A stretch of DNA of 64,000 bases from an uncultured Kiloniellaceae bacterium (GCA_947493695.1 CANLSF010000003.1:372001-436000); one strand, 5' to 3'. Shown: positions 1-8,561, counted from the stretch's first letter. Numbers and translations are program-made. The notes: a model not told the origin generated them from the letters alone.

Positions 1-32
1 GACGAACGAGCGCACGACAGGCTAGGTTATCT

Positions 33-245
33 TCAGGCCGCTTTGTCGCAGCCAGCGCTTCGATCAATATACTCCAAAATTCGGTCAAGCCGAACTTCCA
101 GTGCCCGATGCTGATGCGCTGTGTCATCATGGATGGCGCGCAACCGCGTACTCACCCGCTCCAGGCGCTTTTCCAGCAGGGCGACACGCCACCACATAAA
201 TGCAGTCACCAGAACCAGGGCGACAAGCAAAATCCAATCGAACAT
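33..245 (-). CDS. Small single-pass membrane protein with coiled coil
   Basis: Seventy residues. Residues 3-19 form one hydrophobic segment rich in Leu, Val and Trp, and residues 25-60 are a charged Arg/Glu/Leu heptad-like helix, so the protein is probably anchored in the inner membrane with a short coiled coil on one side. I chose the ATG at 245 because GGAG lies six bases upstream; an ATG ten codons earlier lacks a ribosome site and would put charged residues before the membrane segment. I do not recognise a family. It points away from the next gene across an AT-rich gap. Confidence 0.6.
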   Translation of the reverse strand: MFDWILLVALVLVTAFMWWRVALLEKRLERVSTRLRAIHDDTAHQHRALEVRLDRILEYIDRSAGCDKAA

Positions 246-666
246 ATTCGGCTCCAAACGATATTCCGATGCCACTCAGACTTCTACGGGCATCGTAAAA
301 GCACGCCGAGAAACACAACTAGCTGGCTATAACCAAGCAACTCGCATGCCAATTTATTTTTACGTTAAAATTCATACTGTTATATAATTTTCATACTAAT
401 ACTAACAAATTTTTGTAAACTCTGTCGACAAAGAAAGTGTCCGGCGGAAAATTATTAAATCATTACATACCAATGTGTTAAACTTGTTAACTATAATTAA
501 CGTAACAATTTACCTGTAAAGTGCGTCGACGCGGTGTCCCACGCGCTTCGAACCTCTACGAATCGCTTCTGGCGGGATATTGTTCTTTCTGTGGGCGCGA
601 CGATGCTGTAGCCAGTTCAGATGTTTTCGTGATGTATTCACTCAAAGTGCAGCGCCGCAGGATCCA
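246..666. other. AT-rich intergenic region between divergent genes
   Basis: About 420 bases without a convincing gene. It is markedly more AT-rich than its surroundings, holds two copies of TTCATACT (371-378 and 390-397) and a TATAAT hexamer at 492-497 that could be the -10 box of the gene starting at 667, although no good -35 box stands 16-18 bases before it. It must carry the divergent promoters for the genes at 245 and 667. No RNA gene is recognisable. Confidence 0.5.
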
Positions 667-1209
667 ATGAACCTCTATCTAAAAGTCTTCCTTGCCATGT
701 CGGTACCCTTCGCCGCGATGACCGGGTTCATTATGGCCAAGGACGCGGGCGTCACCGGTGGCGTCGCCACCGGCATTGCTGCTGGTGCAGCCTTTGGCGC
801 CGTTGCATCCGCACTTCTCGTCACACTCCATAATCAAGCCATCGCTCGCCTGCCTTTTCCGGCAGAAGACAAAAGCAATTCGGTCAAGCAGCTCAAAAGC
901 ATTTTTGTCGATTGGGACTATGACACAGCCTTCACGCGCTGCGCCCAGGTCATCAGCGACTATGGATGCCGTCAGATTCAGCCGGATCCAGGACACGGCA
1001 CGATTATCTCGAAATCGAAGATGGATCTCTTCGCCGCTCTGCAGGCGATTGGAATGCGGGTCATTGAGCATGAGCCGGGACACTGCGAAATCCAGATTGT
1101 CAGCCGTCCGAAAATGCCGACAACGCTTCTGGATTACGGCAGAAACCTGAAAAACGTCGAAGAGCTGGCGCGCCGTCTTCGACAATACGACGATAACGAC
1201 GAAGCTTGA
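667..1209 (+). CDS. Hypothetical membrane-anchored protein
   Basis: A 180-residue protein. Two hydrophobic stretches (about residues 4-24 and 35-60, the second rich in Gly and Ala) suggest a hairpin in the inner membrane, followed by a soluble 120-residue domain. I preferred the ATG at 667, which has an AGGA-like site just upstream, over a start 29 codons earlier that would put a Cys/Arg-rich stretch ahead of the first membrane segment. The soluble part has alternating strands and helices but no motif I know. Function unknown. Confidence 0.65.
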   Translation: MNLYLKVFLAMSVPFAAMTGFIMAKDAGVTGGVATGIAAGAAFGAVASALLVTLHNQAIARLPFPAEDKSNSVKQLKSIFVDWDYDTAFTRCAQVISDYGCRQIQPDPGHGTIISKSKMDLFAALQAIGMRVIEHEPGHCEIQIVSRPKMPTTLLDYGRNLKNVEELARRLRQYDDNDEA

Positions 1210-1402
1210 GCCTTACGCGGCCGGTTTACCTATCTTGACTTGAATGACGGAAAACATCCGGCGATGACCACTGGCCTGCCGATGGCATGACAACGGATTT
1301 TGGTCAGCCCAAAGTGCAAGTCTCTTCAGAAACCGACGACCAGCGCCAAGCCGACCTTGTCGCAGACTCGTGCCATCTCAGCACACCTGCTCGACTTCCA
1401 AC

Positions 1403-1870
1403 CTAACGATAATAGATGTGCCGGCCTATCTGCACTGTCCGTTCGCGCTTAATGCGCCATGGCATGGCGATGTTCGACGCATGGAAGAACAAGCCCCCCA
1501 TTGTCGGATCGTGCGGTAACTCGGTTAGCAGGGCTGGCGCAAGCTCACTGGCTGTCGCCCAGGCTTCAGCCTCGGTAGGATTGTCGCTTTTGCCGTCACA
1601 CCACCAGGAGAACTGGCAAGGTGGCTTCTCCCCTCCCTGTGTTACAACTTCGCAGACTGAGCCAGGAAACTCTGCATGCGCGACCCGGTTGAGCACGACC
1701 GCCCCGACAGCAATCATGCCCTCCGCGCCTTCAGCCTTGGCTTCCCAATACATTGCCAACGCAAGACAGCGCTCCTGCTTTGAGAGCTCTCCGGCAATCG
1801 CCGGAATTGCGCTCACTCCCACAGCAACTGAGATGACCGCAGAAACTGCGGTTAACACGACCCGAAGCAT
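1403..1870 (-). CDS. Cell wall hydrolase, SleB/Hydrolase_2 family
   Basis: A 155-residue secreted protein: residues 1-26 are a signal peptide ending near Ala-Gly. The mature part starts with an amphipathic helix carrying a Tyr-Trp-Glu-Ala segment (about residues 40-43) that corresponds to the catalytic glutamate of SleB-like lytic transglycosylases, then Gly-Ala-Val-Val-Leu-Asn-Arg, and a C-terminal His-Ala-Ser and Pro-Trp block typical of the family. Such proteins cleave peptidoglycan; in non-sporulating alphaproteobacteria they are thought to act in envelope remodelling. The ATG at 1870 has a strong GGAGGGG site; a start 13 codons upstream is less likely. It is short for the family and probably consists of the catalytic domain only. 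Confidence 0.8.
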   Translation of the reverse strand: MLRVVLTAVSAVISVAVGVSAIPAIAGELSKQERCLALAMYWEAKAEGAEGMIAVGAVVLNRVAHAEFPGSVCEVVTQGGEKPPCQFSWWCDGKSDNPTEAEAWATASELAPALLTELPHDPTMGGLFFHASNIAMPWRIKRERTVQIGRHIYYR

Positions 1871-1956
1871 AGGAATCCCCTCCCGACAACGATGCGTACA
1901 GAACAGCACCTCCGCTACATGTTATAGCTGCGGAAGGGGATTACAGAAGAGGAATT

Positions 1957-2157
1957 TTATCGGCAGGTGATAGTGGCGTTGATCTGCGACCCCGAGATCG
2001 GCCCCTGAACCTGGCAATTGGTGATGGCCTGCCGGATATCCCGACGCTCAAACCCAGACTGGGAATGTACGGGATCCGGTAGAACAAACGGACCGATTGC
2101 CAGCGCCCAAACTCCGAGCGCAAGGACAGCCACAAGAACGCGATCGAAAGCCTTCAT
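1957..2157 (-). CDS. Small exported or membrane protein
   Basis: Sixty-six residues beginning at an ATG preceded by AAAGG. Residues 5-27 are hydrophobic and resemble a signal peptide or anchor; the remaining forty residues are polar and contain two cysteines (in a Asn-Cys-Gln and a Thr-Cys-Arg context at the very C terminus) that could form a disulfide in the periplasm. No family recognised. It precedes the SleB-like gene on the same strand, 86 bases away, so co-transcription is possible. Confidence 0.55.
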   Translation of the reverse strand: MKAFDRVLVAVLALGVWALAIGPFVLPDPVHSQSGFERRDIRQAITNCQVQGPISGSQINATITCR

Positions 2158-2286
2158 GACGAGATACCTTTTTCCTGATCCTGGTTTGCGAGGCGTGCCA
2201 TCGAATTGAAAGGACACGCGCGAGAGCATTCAATGCCGTCTACGACGACGCGCTTACCGGGTAAATCGTCATACATAAGTTGGAAA

Positions 2287-3813
2287 TCAAGAAGGCGAGG
2301 AACGTTTTCGAGCTCGAATGAGTCTGACGAACCGGGTCAGCGATGCCTCTGCGGGCGCATTCTCATAGGATGGCGCACGCGCACCTGTCGGAAGCTTGGC
2401 AGGAGAATTCTCACCCTCACCAGGCTCATTGGAGAGGCGCAGGTCCTTAAAGGCCCGTAAATCGATTTCGCGTCGGCCCGATGTTGCCGCCGCGGTTTCG
2501 TTTGCCAGTTCGACCTGCTTGACACTCTCCACTTCAGGTTCAGCCTCGCTGTCTTTCTCTTCACCATCCGCGACGATAGGGTGCGACAGCAGAATCGCTT
2601 CTTCCTCGGCTTCCTTGCCGATACGCCAGTCAGCGGGTTTCGTCAGCAGTGCGTCCTCCGTATTCGGACCTTCAGCCACAATGCTGCTTACATCTGCACC
2701 AAGGCCTTCCGACAGAGCATCTTTAACGTCGATGGACTTAACGGATGCCTCGTCGCCTACATCCATTGCCCGCATCTCGCGCTCTAAATCCGGGCTCATT
2801 CCTCCGGAGCCGACTTCAGGCTCCTTGCTGTCACTCGCAGGAGAGATCTCAATCTTCTGGGAGCTCCCGAAATCCCCTGTCACAACGTTGGGTGTCGCGT
2901 CTTGAGCGTCCGAAGGTCGGCCATTGCCCGAAGCCGTGACCTTGCTGTCGATGTCGCTCAAATCCTGAGTAATCGGCCTGGTGCGCGGCGCTCGATCCAG
3001 AAGAAGATCGTCAACCGAGCGCTGGAAACCGGCAATCTGCCCCGCCCATTCGCGGCTCAAGCGTTCCATATGGTTTTCGACAAGATCGCGAAGCAGCGTC
3101 TCGGTCTGAACCTGTGCATCGTTCTGCCGGGCTGTGAGATCCTTCAGGGATTGGCCGATCTCATCCAGACGATCGCTCAATCCCTCCAATATCTCATTCT
3201 TCTCGCCACTGTCCTGCTGAACAGGTGAACCTTCACCACGCAGCTGCTGAACCTCTTCACTCAGGGCTTTCAGTTCCTGGGCGATCTCCGTATTGGCGAG
3301 AGGAGACTCTGTTTTGCTCTGGTCGACCTGCTGGCCGATGTCCTGCATCGTCGAGGATAAACGCTCAAGCTCGCCGCCCAACGGCGCAATCATCTTCCAT
3401 ATTGTGTTGACCAGATCTTCAGTGACCTTTGGATCCTCAGAGCCGGCAGCATCAGGCTCGGGGGCAGAAGCGGTTAACCGCTCTTCGACCTCGTCCAGCC
3501 TTGCAAGGAACTTTTCCTCAAGACCGGCGCCGAGATTCTCCAGGAGTTTTTCAAAATTCTCGCCGAATTTCGAGGTATCGAGAGGCTCAGTCGCGTCATT
3601 TTCAGCGTCGGTCGATTTTTTGACCAGCGCGAACTTCATCTGTTGAAGCTCAGACTCGATGACTTTGCGATGCCGTTGCTCGCTCTCCTGCGTTGCGATC
3701 AGCCGGTCGACCAGCTCAAAAAGGCGGCGGTTCTCCTCACGCACGCTTTGAACTTCTGGTTTCTCGTCGCTTTCAGCAGTACCGTCACTCTTATCCGTAA
3801 CGTCTTTACCCAA
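2287..3813 (-). CDS. Long acidic coiled-coil protein, unknown
   Basis: A 508-residue protein, very rich in Glu, Asp, Ser, Gln and Leu. Residues about 20-65, 90-150 and 160-290 have heptad character; the middle and C-terminal parts (about 290-480) are low-complexity acidic and probably disordered. There is no membrane segment or signal peptide, so it is likely cytoplasmic. The last 25 residues are basic. The apparent start is TTG at 3813 with AGGGA eight bases upstream, because the nearest upstream ATG runs straight into a stop. I recognise no enzymatic domain. Proteins of this style can act as scaffolds or polarity factors, but that is only analogy. Confidence 0.7.
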   Translation of the reverse strand: MGKDVTDKSDGTAESDEKPEVQSVREENRRLFELVDRLIATQESEQRHRKVIESELQQMKFALVKKSTDAENDATEPLDTSKFGENFEKLLENLGAGLEEKFLARLDEVEERLTASAPEPDAAGSEDPKVTEDLVNTIWKMIAPLGGELERLSSTMQDIGQQVDQSKTESPLANTEIAQELKALSEEVQQLRGEGSPVQQDSGEKNEILEGLSDRLDEIGQSLKDLTARQNDAQVQTETLLRDLVENHMERLSREWAGQIAGFQRSVDDLLLDRAPRTRPITQDLSDIDSKVTASGNGRPSDAQDATPNVVTGDFGSSQKIEISPASDSKEPEVGSGGMSPDLEREMRAMDVGDEASVKSIDVKDALSEGLGADVSSIVAEGPNTEDALLTKPADWRIGKEAEEEAILLSHPIVADGEEKDSEAEPEVESVKQVELANETAAATSGRREIDLRAFKDLRLSNEPGEGENSPAKLPTGARAPSYENAPAEASLTRFVRLIRARKRSSPS

Positions 3814-4116
3814 TTGCTTAATCCCTACATCTGGTCGCTACGGCAACAAACTGGCCCCAGTCATACTCTTCTGTGACCGGAACGCCGAGAGTCAAAATAA
3901 GGGCTCGGCAGCTTCGGCGCTGCGGGTACCCGCAACCGCCGTATCAAGCGCCTAAGCCCACGTGGCGCTCACGAACGCCTGCCATAGGAGCGACTATGCT
4001 TACGCCCCAACGGGCCGAAAAATTGTCACGCCACGCAATACTACACCGGACAACAGCTCAGTTCGAGCCCCAGGGACTCTGGAACTCATCGTTCTGTGAT
4101 CCTTAGGCTTTTCGGC
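3814..4116. other. Gene-free stretch with several GC-rich inverted repeats
   Basis: About 300 bases without a supported gene. It contains a chain of short inverted repeats: GCCGAG with CTCGGC around 3884-3908, the self-complementary GCGGGTACCCGC near 3922-3933, and TTAGGC with GCCTAA at 4103-4120 at the edge of the next gene. None has a clear U-tract. The density of potential stems suggests a structured RNA, but I could not match it to tmRNA, RNase P RNA, 6S RNA or SRP RNA. Confidence 0.35.
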
Positions 4117-4287
4117 CTAATCGGCACCCTGTGGCTGGAACCGGTCCGCAACAGCCCAATCATGATCGGGGTAACGTTGCCTGAGCCGCCGGGTGAACTT
4201 TGCCAAATCCGACGGCGGCAACATAATCAACTTGCTGGGTTCACCGTCACAACGGATAAGAAATTCGTGTGTCTTCTCGGCATCCAT
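4117..4287 (-). CDS. Small hypothetical protein
   Basis: A 56-residue cytoplasmic protein. The start at 4287 is fixed by GGAGG placed five bases upstream; longer versions starting upstream are Cys/Phe-rich and have no site. The sequence is charged with a short Ile-Met-Leu-Pro-Pro core followed by a Arg-rich helix. No family recognised. Its stop codon sits inside a six-base-pair inverted repeat (4103-4120). Confidence 0.5.
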   Translation of the reverse strand: MDAEKTHEFLIRCDGEPSKLIMLPPSDLAKFTRRLRQRYPDHDWAVADRFQPQGAD

Positions 4288-4498
4288 ATCAGCCTCCATG
4301 AACAAGAGCGTCATAGAGGTACAAAAGCAACAATCGCGCCAAGTCCAATAATCAAACAATATCAAACCACTAAACTATCAGAGCGAAATCTCCACGAGAC
4401 CGCTGTAAGAATTTTCGACGTATATTCACAGTTAATGCAAATACTTGTAATAATTTTCGACAGCGCACGAATATTTGCTGAATCCGCTACAGCTGCGT

Positions 4499-5605
4499 TC
4501 ATTGCGATCGCGGTTCAAGTCGCAGGTATTCGTAGCGGTCGCCTGACGTCACCGTCACACCGACCACATCAGTTCCGCGCAGAATTTTCATTGGGATTGT
4601 GGCGCCGGGTTCCCCCTGGCTCCAAACCTTCCGGAACAACCCCGCCATGTCGGGGACTGCTGCGCCATTCACCTCAAGCAGGACATCGCCGGGCTGGAGG
4701 CCTGCCTGCGACGAAGGACCACCCGGCGTGACATTGGTCACTATGACCCTTCCGTAAGCTTCCGTGGTCAGCATTCCCAGCCAAGGACGTCGCGGTGTCG
4801 AGGATCTGCCTGATTCCAGTAGATCGGCAAAAATCGGTTTGAGCAGATTGATCGGCACGAACATGTTTCCCGGCACCGCGCCATTGGCTTCCACCGCGTC
4901 ATTGACGATCAGCGATCCGATGCCGACCAACTCGCCCGCCGGATTGATCAGAGCTGCGCCGCCCCAGTTCGGGTGAGGCGGTACAGTGTAAATCGCGCTC
5001 TCGAGCAGATACTCCCAATACCCAGCGAACTCCCGGCGGGAAGCGATCATTGCACCGAGTGTGCTCGAGACGCCGCCATGGCCAATAACCAGAACACGGT
5101 CTTCTTCTGCAAGCGCTGCGGAATCCCCCAACTTCACATGCCCGCTTCCGAGCGGTCTGGAGGCACGGACGAGACCAAAACCACTCTCATGATCGTAGGC
5201 AAGAATTTTAGCAGCTACCTCTTCGCCGTTCGCGGCAAACAAAGACACCGACTGCGCTTCAAGAATGAGGTATCCGATGGTGAGCACCAGACCACTGTCG
5301 TCAATGACAACGCCGTTGCCTTCGCGCACCTGCCCGAGCGAAGCCGCGGTGCGCGCATCGCCGGGGACCTCCGCCCGCAAGCGCACTACCGATGATAAAA
5401 CGCCATCCATTCGTTGCTGACCAAAGGCCTCGACAGCCAGAAAAACTGCCATGACGGACAGCATCAGACACAGACCTGCTAAACGACGAGACAAACTCAG
5501 CCAACTGAATTCGGGAGTAAGCAGCTTCTTGCTGACCAGACCGGAACCCGGGGGCTGCAGGCCTTCTTCGTTGGAACAAGGGGTTACAAAAGAACAGAGT
5601 CGCAT
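4499..5605 (-). CDS. HtrA/DegP-like pseudoprotease with PDZ domain
   Basis: A 368-residue S1C-type protein: hydrophobic export segment at about 39-62, trypsin-like fold at about 65-260, PDZ domain at about 275-355 with an intact Gly-Leu-Gln-Pro-Gly-Asp loop. All three catalytic positions appear lost: the Thr-Asn-x-His-Val block of active proteases reads Thr-Ile-Gly-Tyr-Leu (109-113), the Asp block reads His-Glu-Ser-Gly-Phe-Gly (139-144), and the Gly-Asn-Ser-Gly-Gly block reads Pro-Asn-Trp-Gly-Gly (212-216). It is therefore expected to bind, not cut, envelope proteins or peptides. The ATG at 5605 is preceded by GAGGAG. Fold assignment is firm; the non-catalytic role is inference from the substitutions. 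Confidence 0.8.
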   Translation of the reverse strand: MRLCSFVTPCSNEEGLQPPGSGLVSKKLLTPEFSWLSLSRRLAGLCLMLSVMAVFLAVEAFGQQRMDGVLSSVVRLRAEVPGDARTAASLGQVREGNGVVIDDSGLVLTIGYLILEAQSVSLFAANGEEVAAKILAYDHESGFGLVRASRPLGSGHVKLGDSAALAEEDRVLVIGHGGVSSTLGAMIASRREFAGYWEYLLESAIYTVPPHPNWGGAALINPAGELVGIGSLIVNDAVEANGAVPGNMFVPINLLKPIFADLLESGRSSTPRRPWLGMLTTEAYGRVIVTNVTPGGPSSQAGLQPGDVLLEVNGAAVPDMAGLFRKVWSQGEPGATIPMKILRGTDVVGVTVTSGDRYEYLRLEPRSQ

Positions 5606-5762
5606 ACACCCGTCTCCTCGTTGGTCACCCCCAGGGATCCACAAATTCTCTATGTCATCGCGTGAGAGATGCCCCCGCCTCTCCTGCTTGGTTCACACTA
5701 TCAGACACACGAGTTCGATGGTACTGCCGTCAGGTCTCGCGAACTTCAAACTCTCGCGATGA

Positions 5763-6458
5763 CTACACCGCGGGCCTCACGGCCTTTGCAGCCAGTCCGT
5801 CATGCATATCTTGCAAGCGCTGACGCCATGCCTTCACCGCATCGTCGTTGGGAAGAACCTCGACCAGTGAAGAACACCACGCCCACTGAAAGGCACCAAA
5901 GACAGTGTAATCGGCAAAAGTCGGAGACTCGCCGCCTAGAAAAGCCTGCGCTTCCAGCGTTGCCTTCATGGGCGCGAGCCCTTTACCGAGATTTGCAAGA
6001 TGGGTCTCAGGATCTTCGCAAACCGATTCCAGGCTGGTCTTCAACATCTTCTCCCGGCTTGTGCGGAAGTACTCCTGGTCTTTCTCGTGTAGACCGGCAT
6101 GCACGTCTGTGAGGATTAAACGCATCAACAAAGGATGCAAAACCCGCTCTGCCCAAAACTTCAAAAAGAGGCTTGCTGATTTCGCATCCGCACTGGGGAA
6201 CAGCGCCGGACGGTCCGGATAAGCCTCATCCAGATAAGCTGCAATCTCCCAGGAATCGTGCAGACAGCGATCGCCATCCTCAAGCACCGGTACCGAGCCC
6301 TGCCCGGACGCAGCGATACGTTCCTTTTCAGTGAAGCGCCAGGGTACGGCGTCGAACGCGAGACCTTTGTGTGCAAGGGCCATTTTAACCCGCCAGCAAT
6401 AAGGGCTGAAACGGTGATCGTCCTGGGCACCCGCGAGATCGTATAGCTTAATCGTCAT
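5763..6458 (-). CDS. Glutathione S-transferase family protein
   Basis: A 231-residue cytosolic protein with the thioredoxin-like N-terminal domain (residues 1-80) carrying Ser-Pro-Tyr-Cys-Trp-Arg-Val at about 18-24, the region holding the glutathione-activating residue, and the cis-proline/Ser-Val-Pro-Val-Leu strand at about 54-58 followed by a Asp-Ser segment that binds the gamma-glutamyl part. Residues 90-225 are the all-helical C-terminal domain. It resembles the LigE/LigF-like etherase branch more than classical GSTs. Substrate unknown; reactions could be conjugation, dehalogenation or ether cleavage. It stands alone between the HtrA-like gene and the TauE gene, all on the minus strand. 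Confidence 0.85.
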   Translation of the reverse strand: MTIKLYDLAGAQDDHRFSPYCWRVKMALAHKGLAFDAVPWRFTEKERIAASGQGSVPVLEDGDRCLHDSWEIAAYLDEAYPDRPALFPSADAKSASLFLKFWAERVLHPLLMRLILTDVHAGLHEKDQEYFRTSREKMLKTSLESVCEDPETHLANLGKGLAPMKATLEAQAFLGGESPTFADYTVFGAFQWAWCSSLVEVLPNDDAVKAWRQRLQDMHDGLAAKAVRPAV

Positions 6459-6507
6459 GAACAGTACTTTTCCTTCAAGTCATCGCACTCTGGAGTCTAG
6501 CCATCCC

Positions 6508-7266
6508 TTATAGCATCCCCGAGACACCATCGTAGAGCAGCTTTAACCCAGTCAGAAAGAGGAAGCTGTAACAGAGATTGTAAAACAGCTTTTCCGGAAT
6601 TCGCGTATGCAGCCAGATCCCACTGACAATGCCGACCAGCGCCAGCGGCAGGATCACAAGCGATGTCATCAGGTTCTCGGATGAAAACTGCCCGAGCCAG
6701 GCATAGGGAATCAGCTTCACGTAGTTGATGATGGCGAAAAAAATCACCGTTGTTGCCTGGAACACAGTCTTGTTCATCTTCAAGGGCAGCAGATAAACAT
6801 TTAGGGGCGCACCGCCAGAGTGAGCCGCGAAGCTGGTGAAACCGGCAATCAGAGACCAGAAGCCGCCACGCAGAACACTCGGGGCTTTGGGTTCGCGATC
6901 TCCATTGCGCCGCTTCAGCCAATAATTGCCGCTGAATCCCAAAGCGACCATACTGATCAGAAGCTTGATCATATGTTCATCCAGGTACTTGAAGCTCGCC
7001 GTACCAATAGCGATCCCGACAACCGCGCCACAGATGATCACTTTCGCGGTCGCCGTATCCCACTTTCCACGAAAGGTCCAAAATCCGATCAGATCCATAA
7101 ACACCAGGATCGGCAACAAAATTGCAGCCGCCTGGACCGGCGAAATGGCAAGTGAAAGCAGCGGAACCGCGACAACGCCCAGGCCACCACCAAAACCGCC
7201 CTTTGAAATCCCCATGATCATGAGCGCAGGAAACGCAACCAGGTAGAACAGGGGGTCTTCAATCAC
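6508..7266 (-). CDS. TauE/SafE-family membrane exporter
   Basis: A 252-residue polytopic protein with about eight hydrophobic segments arranged as two repeats, opening with the typical Gly-Ile-Ser-Lys-Gly-Gly-Phe-Gly-Gly-Gly-Leu-Gly motif (about residues 19-30) and a related Ala-His-Ser-Gly-Gly-Ala-Pro motif in the second half (about 145-153). The family exports small sulfur or organic anions such as sulfite or sulfoacetate. Given the SQR, persulfide dioxygenase and sulfite dehydrogenase genes elsewhere in this window, sulfite is an attractive substrate, but nothing next to this gene proves it. Confidence 0.85.
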   Translation of the reverse strand: MIEDPLFYLVAFPALMIMGISKGGFGGGLGVVAVPLLSLAISPVQAAAILLPILVFMDLIGFWTFRGKWDTATAKVIICGAVVGIAIGTASFKYLDEHMIKLLISMVALGFSGNYWLKRRNGDREPKAPSVLRGGFWSLIAGFTSFAAHSGGAPLNVYLLPLKMNKTVFQATTVIFFAIINYVKLIPYAWLGQFSSENLMTSLVILPLALVGIVSGIWLHTRIPEKLFYNLCYSFLFLTGLKLLYDGVSGML

Positions 7267-7609
7267 AACTCAGAATTTCCATGCGGTTTTCAACGCGGGC
7301 GCGTAGATCGTTCTTCGGCGCGCGGTTTCTTTCTCATTTCAAGGCAAGGTCGCGGCGTTGAAAGCCTCTGTATCTCCGCACCGCTTGGCCATGACACTTT
7401 CCCACATCTTGTATGATTGTTTCGTGAAAGACACAAAAAGTAAGAGCATCAAAATGCGAATCGCGCTAGCCTCAGATTCGTAAGGTACTGCTGTCCAAGG
7501 GAGATTGCTAAATCTTATGACCCCTTCGTGGGCCTATATAACTTTGCGATTGCTTGATCGGCAAAGCCTGCCGAACAAACGAAGTCCAGAAAACCTGCCG
7601 GACCTGTTC

Positions 7610-7649
7610 CTCCAGACGGACAGTCCTGGTTCCAGGCTCCAGACGGACA
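7610..7649. repeat. 13-bp direct repeat pair in phoH leader
   Basis: CTCCAGACGGACA occurs at 7610-7622 and again at 7637-7649, 27 bases apart. Between them CCTGG and CCAGG (7625-7636) can pair. Seen directly; function unknown, possibly a protein binding site or part of an RNA fold. Confidence 0.6.
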
Positions 7650-7697
7650 TCAGCCTGGAAATTCGAACGTCCCTTACATCCACGTTTCTGAATGATG

Positions 7698-7720
7698 CGC
7701 CTCCCATTGCGGAGGCGTTT
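7698..7720 (+). terminator. Intrinsic terminator-like hairpin upstream of phoH
   Basis: CGCCTCC (7698-7704) pairs perfectly with GGAGGCG (7711-7717) around a six-base loop, followed by TTTGTCGTTT. It lies about 100 bases before the phoH start on the same strand, with no upstream gene in that orientation, so it would either attenuate phoH or end a small RNA. The U-tract is interrupted, so termination would be partial at best. Confidence 0.45.
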
Positions 7721-7815
7721 GTCGTTTCAACACCCCGTGGTCCGATCCTGGCGCCTTCCTCGCAAGCGCAGGGCTCATCGCGCCACTCATTCGTTCCAGA
7801 AAACGGAGACCTTTT

Positions 7816-8550
7816 ATGGCCAAGCGTTCCTCGCGCAAACTATCCCGCAATGACAACAACAACGTGCGTCCGCTCTACCCGGAGCAGACGGGTTGGTCGC
7901 CGCTGGACGCTCCTCAAAGAGACAAGAGCTATCTGCGCAAGGTCCGTCCATACAATGACAATCAGGCCGCATTGCTCGAAGCAATAGACACCCGGAACAT
8001 GGTCGTGGCGTTGGGACCCGCCGGAACCGGTAAAACCTATCTGGCAATCGCCAAGGCCGTCGAAGCTCTGGAGAAAGGCAGTGTCGGCAAAATCATGCTC
8101 TCACGACCGGCCGTCGAAGCAGGCGAAAATCTCGGATACCTTCCCGGCGATCTCGAAGACAAGCTGGCGCCTTACCTGCGGCCGCTTTATGACGCCCTGA
8201 ACGACCGGCTTGGTGCCAAACAACTTAAGTCCATGCTCAATGACGGTTCGATCGAAATTGCGCCGGTTGCTTACATGCGCGGTAGAACACTGAACAATGC
8301 CTTCGTGGTGATTGACGAAGCCCAGAACTGCACCTTTGGTCAGATCAAGATGCTGCTCACCCGCCTCGGATGGCATTCAACGATGGTTCTGACCGGAGAC
8401 CCGGATCAAAGCGACCTTCTGCCAGGAATCTCGGGCCTGTCGGAAATCGCCCAGAAGCTGGAACCTCTGGAAGATATCTCTGTTGTCCGGCTTCAGGACG
8501 CAGATATCGTCCGGCACCCGCTCGTCGCCAGTATGCTCTCAGTTCTGTAA
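7816..8550 (+). CDS. PhoH family ATPase
   Basis: A 244-residue P-loop protein. Walker A is Gly-Pro-Ala-Gly-Thr-Gly-Lys-Thr at residues 67-74; the Walker B region Val-Val-Ile-Asp-Glu-Ala-Gln-Asn is near 160-170, followed by the Leu-Thr-Gly-Asp-Pro-Asp-Gln sensor block near 193-199. This is the compact PhoH type: a helicase-like ATPase domain without KH or PIN domain. PhoH proteins are ATP-dependent and linked to RNA metabolism or phosphate stress in various bacteria. The N-terminal 40 residues are basic and polar and could contact nucleic acid. Its end overlaps no gene; the oligopeptide transporter operon converges on it 11 bases further. Confidence 0.9.
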   Translation: MAKRSSRKLSRNDNNNVRPLYPEQTGWSPLDAPQRDKSYLRKVRPYNDNQAALLEAIDTRNMVVALGPAGTGKTYLAIAKAVEALEKGSVGKIMLSRPAVEAGENLGYLPGDLEDKLAPYLRPLYDALNDRLGAKQLKSMLNDGSIEIAPVAYMRGRTLNNAFVVIDEAQNCTFGQIKMLLTRLGWHSTMVLTGDPDQSDLLPGISGLSEIAQKLEPLEDISVVRLQDADIVRHPLVASMLSVL

Positions 8551-8561
8551 AGGGCTCCCGC

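Larger units (their letters stand above)
7267..7815. other. Long leader/intergenic region before phoH
   Basis: Nearly 550 bases between the divergent TauE and phoH genes with no supported protein gene. It contains a 13-base direct repeat (7610-7622, 7637-7649), an inverted repeat CCTGG/CCAGG between the copies, and a terminator-like hairpin at 7698-7720. This arrangement could be a regulated 5' leader of phoH or a separate small RNA ending at the hairpin. I do not recognise a known RNA family. Confidence 0.4.

Noticed and set aside
4050-4090. A GTTCGAG sequence resembling a tRNA T-loop
   Set aside because: The flanking five bases on either side do not pair, and no acceptor or anticodon stem can be built around it.
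4117-4365. A longer form of the small protein starting at 4365
   Set aside because: The extra 26 residues are Cys/Trp-rich and have no ribosome site, whereas GGAGG precedes the ATG at 4287.
7505-7987. An open frame of 160 codons overlapping the start of phoH
   Set aside because: It reads through the terminator-like hairpin and into phoH in another frame, and its sequence has no protein-like pattern.
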